NCBI GenBank assembly: GCA_910592005.1 | Contig: CAJVPP010000746.1 | Coordinates: 1-26,825 of the forward strand | From: Funneliformis mosseae | Lineage: Eukaryota > Glomeromycota > Glomeromycetes > Glomerales > Glomeraceae | DNA length: 26,825 bases | Direction of reading: 5' to 3' | Part shown: positions 22,313 to 26,825 of the stretch, piece by piece | Numbering within the stretch: the first letter of the stretch is position 1 | Layout: each line of letters opens with the position of its first letter | The notes under the pieces: model-generated | Seen by the model: the letters and a program-made list of their open reading frames with translations, nothing else | Told to the model about the DNA's origin: nothing | Databases searched by the model: none | Program-made: the position numbers and the translations under genes

Positions 22313-23826
22313 ATGTCTCCATCTAATGCAAATAAACACTGTCATCAAGCAACTATTACCCAAAAAAATGACGTCAATGCAACATGTGAGAAAAATTAGC
22401 TGTTTTAGTATATCTTGAAAATCATTCACAAAATAGTATTCGAGCAATAGCTACTATATTTAATATTGAACCTATTCAAGTTAGAAAATAGCGTAAACTT
22501 AAACAACAATTAATGGAAGCTTCACTTCATATTCGACGATTAAATAATAGTTTACGCCCAAAATATCCAGAACTTGAAACAGTTTTAGACCAGTAGACTA
22601 AAGAGTTACGTCAAAATTTAAAAGTTGTAACCAGATCAATAATACAAATAAAGGCTAAAGCTCTTGCACGAACAGATTAATTTAGTACTATATATTTTGA
22701 TATTAAAGAATGCAAATTTAGTAGTAAATAGATTGATAGATTTATGATACGACATAAATTTAGTCATCGTTCACATATGACTATATCATAACGATTACCT
22801 AAAGATTTATTAGAAAAGCAATATGAATTTTTAGGATTTGTTTTTTATCAGCGAATTCAATACAATTATTCATTAAAACTTATTGATAATATGGATGAAA
22901 CACCTGTTTCATTTAATCTTCCTAGTCAAATAATGATAAAACAAACTGGTTCAAAAACTGTTAGTATTCAGATTTGTGGATATGAAAAATCAAATTTTAC
23001 TGTAATTTTAGCTTGTATGGCAGATGGAACAAAATTACCAGTAACAATTATTTTTAAATTAGCAAAAGTTCCTCGATAAGTTTTTCCTTTAGGTATTATT
23101 ATTCAGGCTAATAAAGAAGGTTATTCTAATATAGAAGAAATGTTATTTTGGATTAAAAATATTTGGAATCAACATGCATCATTATCTAGTAATCCTCAAT
23201 CCTTATTAGTACTTGATTCTTTTGCTAGTTATTTGGTAAATTCTGTTAAAACTCGATTTCAAGAAAAAAATACCAACATCGCAGTTATACCTGGTAGGCT
23301 TACTTTCAAATTACAACCATTAGATGTATCAGTTAACAAATCTTTTAAATCTAAGATATGTTTAAAAATATTTATATTTATATATTTATAATCTAAATAT
23401 TAAAATTTTTATTTATATTAATAATAGTTGCATTATTATTATAATGATTGGATGGCTAAAGAAATAAAAACTTATACTCCAAGTGGTCATATTCAAAAAC
23501 CTGCTTATAATTTAGTTACTCAATGGGTCAAAAATGCATGGAATGCTGTAGATCCTTCCTTAATTTGTTGTTCATTCAAGTGTTGTGGAATTTCTAATAA
23601 ACAAGATGGAAGCGAAGAACATCTTATATTTGATTATGATAAAGTTGCAGGAAGTAATACTACTAATCAAAGTAATTATATTTACTTAAATGATGAAATA
23701 GATGATCAAGAAGGTAGAAATATCGAAATTTATTTAGAAAAAGAAAAAAATAATATTGGTGATGATGATAAAGAATATGAAGATAATTATTATGAAACAC
23801 AAGAAAAAAATCATATTAATGATTGA
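22313..23826 (+). pseudogene. Pogo/CENP-B-like DDE transposase, inactivated
   Basis: Cut-and-paste transposase relic. An N-terminal stretch starting MSPSNANKHCHQ shifts frame at an A-run (22391-22395). One frame then holds the helix-turn-helix region (ENHSQNSIRAIATIFNIEP), a CENP-B-type HTH (YPELETVLDQ, IIQIKAKALA) and the DDE_1 core: NMDETP (first Asp 22894-22896), LLVLDSFAS (second, 23215-23217), LQPLDVSVNKSFK (third, 23323-23325), spacing 106 and 35 residues. Six in-frame stops break it: TAG 22489, TAG 22594, TAA 22678, TAG 22729, TAA 22789, TAA 23077. A likely ancestral 72-bp intron (23356-23427) has an acceptor but its donor reads ATATGT instead of GTATGT. The last part (HYYYNDWMAKEIK, FKCCGISNK) ends in an acidic tail. 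Not able to make active enzyme. Confidence 0.85.
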
Positions 23827-24063
23827 AATTAAATGTATAATAATATAATGAAATATTTGAGAATTTAAAATAAAGTATAAATATTTTTGAAAGTAATGAA
23901 TTTAATTATTTTTTTAATTTTATTAATTTTATTTGTAAAATATTAAGTTCACGTTTGTATCCGGGTATTAATTAAATTTTTATGTTATATGAACGGTATA
24001 ATACTCAGATATAATTAATTGGGGGTATTTTTTTCAGGGAATACTTTATAGAGCGCTATACGG

Positions 24064-24083
24064 TACTTATGACCGCTACTGTA
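24064..24083 (+). repeat. Transposon terminal repeat, family A, copy 2 (right end)
   Basis: TACTTATGACCGCTACTGTA, the same 20 bp as copy 1, in the same orientation. Its inner side is cut exactly at TA by the right end of the family-B transposon, so its inner continuation is found on the other side of that element (ending at 20798). Confidence 0.75.
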
Positions 24084-24201
24084 ACATGTGAAAAATTACA
24101 GAATAAGTCTTATTATAATCAACCTTAAATTATAATTTAGATGAATAAATAATTTTAATAAATTATAATAATAAACATGATTAACATATTGAATTAATAT
24201 A

Positions 24202-24225
24202 CAGTCCCCTGCGAAAAAAATGACA
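24202..24225 (+). repeat. Solo Tc1/mariner-like terminal sequence
   Basis: TA followed by CAGTCCCCTGCGA, an A-run and ATGACA. The TA-CAGT start and the GC-rich first dozen bases within A/T DNA look like the left end of a Tc1/mariner element. No matching right end (TCGCAGGGGACTG) was found in the rest of the window, so it is a solo or decayed end. Confidence 0.4.
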
Positions 24226-26621
24226 ATGTAATCTTTTATTATATAATTAACTTTTTTTAAAGAATTTGTATAAACAATTATATAGTATTTTATATGTATT
24301 ACTAGTCTGAATTATATGTATATTATTTGAAATCCACAATGCATATTTTAATATGAATAAAATTTTCGCAATGATGAAATAAAGTCTAATTTGAGTATTT
24401 AATTATTAAAATTAAGATTACAAAAAAAGTTTACTATATTAACGAGCTTCACTTACTAATAAAAAAATATTCAGCTAAATATTTTACAATAGAAATAATA
24501 TATTCTAACTAAGAAAATAGGAAATAGAAAGCATGAAGTTAACTTAATATAAAAAAAAGCTAACTTTCTAATTTTTTAGTATTTTAACTTGTATTTAAAT
24601 CCAGATTGACAGAGAAAAAAATACTTTTTATATTTTAAATTTTTAAGTATATAATTTTTTAATCAAAAATATTTGAGAATAAAAAAAATTTTGAAAGTTA
24701 TTTATTAAAAACTTTTATTATGTAAAAAAAATTTTCTGTTATTTTTTTCATCAGAGACTATATGTATAGTTTAGAAGAAGTTTTCTTTATTGTAAAAATT
24801 GATTCTTAACCTTAGATTCTAAGTTTTTAATTCAAATTATTAAGTTATTATTGTTATTTCTATCATTTTACAAAAATATTTTTTTATTCTATTTATAAAA
24901 AATTATAATTATAAGAAAATCACTATTTAATGCTATTTATATAAGCTAATTTATAACATTAAAATAAATGCAAAAGATAAAATATAATTTAACTAACATA
25001 AAAATAATAATATAAATAATAATAGTATATAAGATAAATAAAAATAAAAATAAAAATAAAAATGTTAAATAAGTTAAAATGTTAAAAATATTAATATTAT
25101 TAATCTTTGTCAATTATTGTGATGCAGTAGGATTGACTTTATATAGTTTTAATTATTCAATTATAAAAAATTTGTTTTTAAATTATGCAAGTATAATAAA
25201 CTACTAAAAAAAATTAATCAAACTAAAATTAAAATATTAAGATTAAAGAAACAATTAAGATGACTATAATTATTTCAATTATTCAGATTAGTAAATTTAT
25301 AAATAATACATTTGAATATTCTAATTTATCTTCTCTAACTTTTATCCATTTGAGTATACTTATTATTTAAATTTTAAATTAATATATCTAAGTTTTTATG
25401 CAATTTCATTATATGCATTTACTTACATCTTATTTATTATTTTTCTCTAGAAATATTATTACAAATTATCTAATATTATATACTATAATATTGATTTTAT
25501 TTTTAACTAGTGTAAAAGTTCATAATTCTTTTATTTTATAATATATTTTACATATATTTTCAAACTATTTGATTCTAAAATTTTAAATGATTTTATTATG
25601 TAGAATTTTTTTAAAAATTATAAAAAATTTTATTTTTTTATAACAAAATATTCCTATATAACTATAAATTTAGGATATATTATACCTAAAAATGGTTTAT
25701 TAACAAAATAAAAATATTTTTTATAAAGATTTTTAATATTTTAATAATAAATATTATATGAAAATATAGCTATTAGAACTAAAATATCAAAAAATTTGTT
25801 TTTTAAAATTTAAGTAAAGATTTTTCTGGTTCACTTTTTTTTGAATACTAGATAAATTTTGAAAATAAGATTTTAATAATGATTTAAATCATAATATAAC
25901 CATCTATTTTCATTATTATCCTTTTGTCTATTATGCAGAAAAATTTGCTTACAAAGTTTTAGATTTAAATTATTATATAAAAAATATATTAAATATAATA
26001 AAAATTATTAAAATATAGTTAAAAATACTCAAAAATACTTAATTAATAAAGTTCATTAGGAATATTAATATTTGTTACTTATTGAAGAAAAATAATAATA
26101 ATATAGATATTTATTTGTAATATAACAAATTTTCTTGCAAATCTTTGTTAAATTTAAAATTTTATGTAACAAGTAAATCATTATATCACAAAATATTTTG
26201 TAGGCAAATTTGTCTGCGAACTTAAAATATATCTTAACTAATATGATACAATTATACAGATATTATAAATTATTAAATATATTAAACTTTTAAAAATTTA
26301 GAGTACTATTTGTCTATATTACAGGTAAATTTGTTTATGCATGATAATTATATAAGTAAATTTGCTTGCATTATATTAATAAAATGAATAATATTTAATA
26401 ATTAAATCTTGGTTTAATTTTTTTATACACATATTTTAACTATATTTAAACAAGTTAACGATGATAATATTTTTGTATTTAAAAAATATTACATTTGTCA
26501 TTTTATTAAAAAGTAGAATATTATGATAAGAATGATAATAATTATAGATAATGCAAATAAAAAAAATAGAAAAACTAATAATGAATCATCTGAAATTATA
26601 TAATTTCTATTTTTTAATAAT
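24226..26621. other. Second A/T-only desert block
   Basis: About 2.4 kb of nearly pure A/T with no gene or RNA visible. It contains a hexamer microsatellite (listed) and a loosely repeated motif around (T)AGGCAAATTTGTCTGC, with copies or relatives at 25937-25952, 26201-26217, 26324-26340 and 26355-26369. Probably ancient, mutated repeat DNA. Confidence 0.65.
25039..25062. repeat. Microsatellite (TAAAAA)n
   Basis: About four uninterrupted TAAAAA units in the desert block. Simple-sequence repeat. Confidence 0.8.
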
Positions 26622-26647
26622 TACAGTAGCGGTCATAAGTATCTGAC
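26622..26647 (-). repeat. Transposon terminal repeat, family A, copy 3 (left end, inverted)
   Basis: TACAGTAGCGGTCATAAGTA followed by TCTGAC, the exact reverse complement of the 20-bp family-A core. Beyond the core, TCTGAC matches TTTGAC of copy 1 at 5 of 6 positions, which shows that the element interior lies on the right, beyond the window end. The TA before CAGT fits a target duplication. Confidence 0.75.
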
Positions 26648-26825
26648 CGTCCAAGATCGTCTAAAATTATTATATAACTACCCTTAAATTTTTCAGAAAT
26701 ATAATATAATATAATACATAATCACCTGTAAATTTATAAGTGTCGATAATACAAAAAAAAAAATTTAGATGATCATCAAACTTTCGCTTGAAAAATGGAA
26801 CTTTCTTTAGAGAAACAATATGAAA
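26648..26825. other. Probable interior of a family-A element, cut by window end
   Basis: Lies inside the left terminal repeat. Slightly higher G+C than the desert block. Too short to show a gene. Confidence 0.3.

Larger units (their letters stand above)
20799..24063 (+). mobile_element. 3.27-kb TA-flanked DNA transposon, family B, decayed
   Basis: Ends are inverted repeats: left 20799-20825, right 24035-24063. They share GTATAGCGCTCTATAAAGTA exactly, differ at one base outside it (CT versus CC), and then share CCCTG after a 2-bp indel. A subterminal inverted 10-mer AATACCCCCA lies at 20860-20869 and (reversed) at 24020-24029. Both ends are bordered by TA (20797-20798, 24064-24065). The right third carries a dead pogo-like transposase (22313-23826). 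The left 1.5 kb holds unrelated coding debris, unusually long for a simple pogo element, so this may be a nested or gene-carrying copy. It inserted into a family-A terminal repeat. Confidence 0.68.

Noticed and set aside
22205..22447. 80-codon reverse ORF over the transposase 5' part
   Set aside because: Low-complexity hydrophobic peptide opposite the degraded transposase N-terminus.
1..26825. CRISPR arrays, rRNA, tRNA, bacterial operons or ribosome binding sites
   Set aside because: None seen. The DNA is eukaryotic; repeats present are microsatellites, peptide repeats and transposon ends. tRNA was judged by eye only.

Overview
The window looks like nuclear DNA from an AT-rich, intron-dense fungus. 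Evidence: four protein genes built of many short exons split by GT..AG introns of about 60-165 bp, eukaryotic H/ACA snoRNP and phosphoinositide-phosphatase genes, and decayed cut-and-paste transposons with TA target sites. The style (very low G+C, short A/T-only introns, pogo-type transposase remnants) is what I would expect of an arbuscular mycorrhizal fungus such as Rhizophagus. That taxon is an inference and no marker gene proves it.

Layout. (1) 1-1136: non-coding, starting with a CCACCTTT-type pyrimidine repeat. (2) 1137-6715 (+): 21-exon ATP-dependent 5-oxoprolinase, 1306 codons, frame kept through all 20 junctions. (3) 7399-9242 (+): 4-exon flavin-containing monooxygenase, 528 codons, with a C-terminal membrane anchor. 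(4) 9243-13138: non-coding, holding a 102-bp TA-flanked miniature element, a nested-palindrome element near 10.4-10.7 kb, and then about 2.4 kb of almost pure A/T. (5) 13139-13463 (-): orphan coding-like remnant. (6) 13484-17543 (-): 16-exon FIG4/SAC-type polyphosphoinositide phosphatase, 935 codons. (7) 17544-17878: shared divergent promoter. (8) 17879-19572 (+): 5-exon NAF1, 454 codons. (9) 19573-26825: transposon graveyard: three copies of one terminal repeat (family A), a 3.27-kb TA-flanked element (family B) carrying a dead pogo/CENP-B-like transposase plus other gene debris, and a second A/T-only block.

The four intact genes are housekeeping or metabolic and do not form a pathway: glutathione-cycle oxoproline recycling, heteroatom oxidation at the ER, PI(3,5)P2 turnover at the vacuole, and H/ACA snoRNP assembly. 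I rebuilt exon structures by hand from splice sites, reading-frame continuity and remembered family sequence. Total lengths divide by three in every case.

I found no clear new multi-gene system. The most interesting parts are the nested transposon insertion, whose empty site can be inferred; the stop-codon pattern of the dead transposase, with a matching transition pattern in motifs of the A/T blocks (suggestive of, not proof of, CpA-to-TpA mutation); the decayed transglutaminase-like debris inside the transposon; and the T(n)A(n) homopolymer palindromes lodged in introns.
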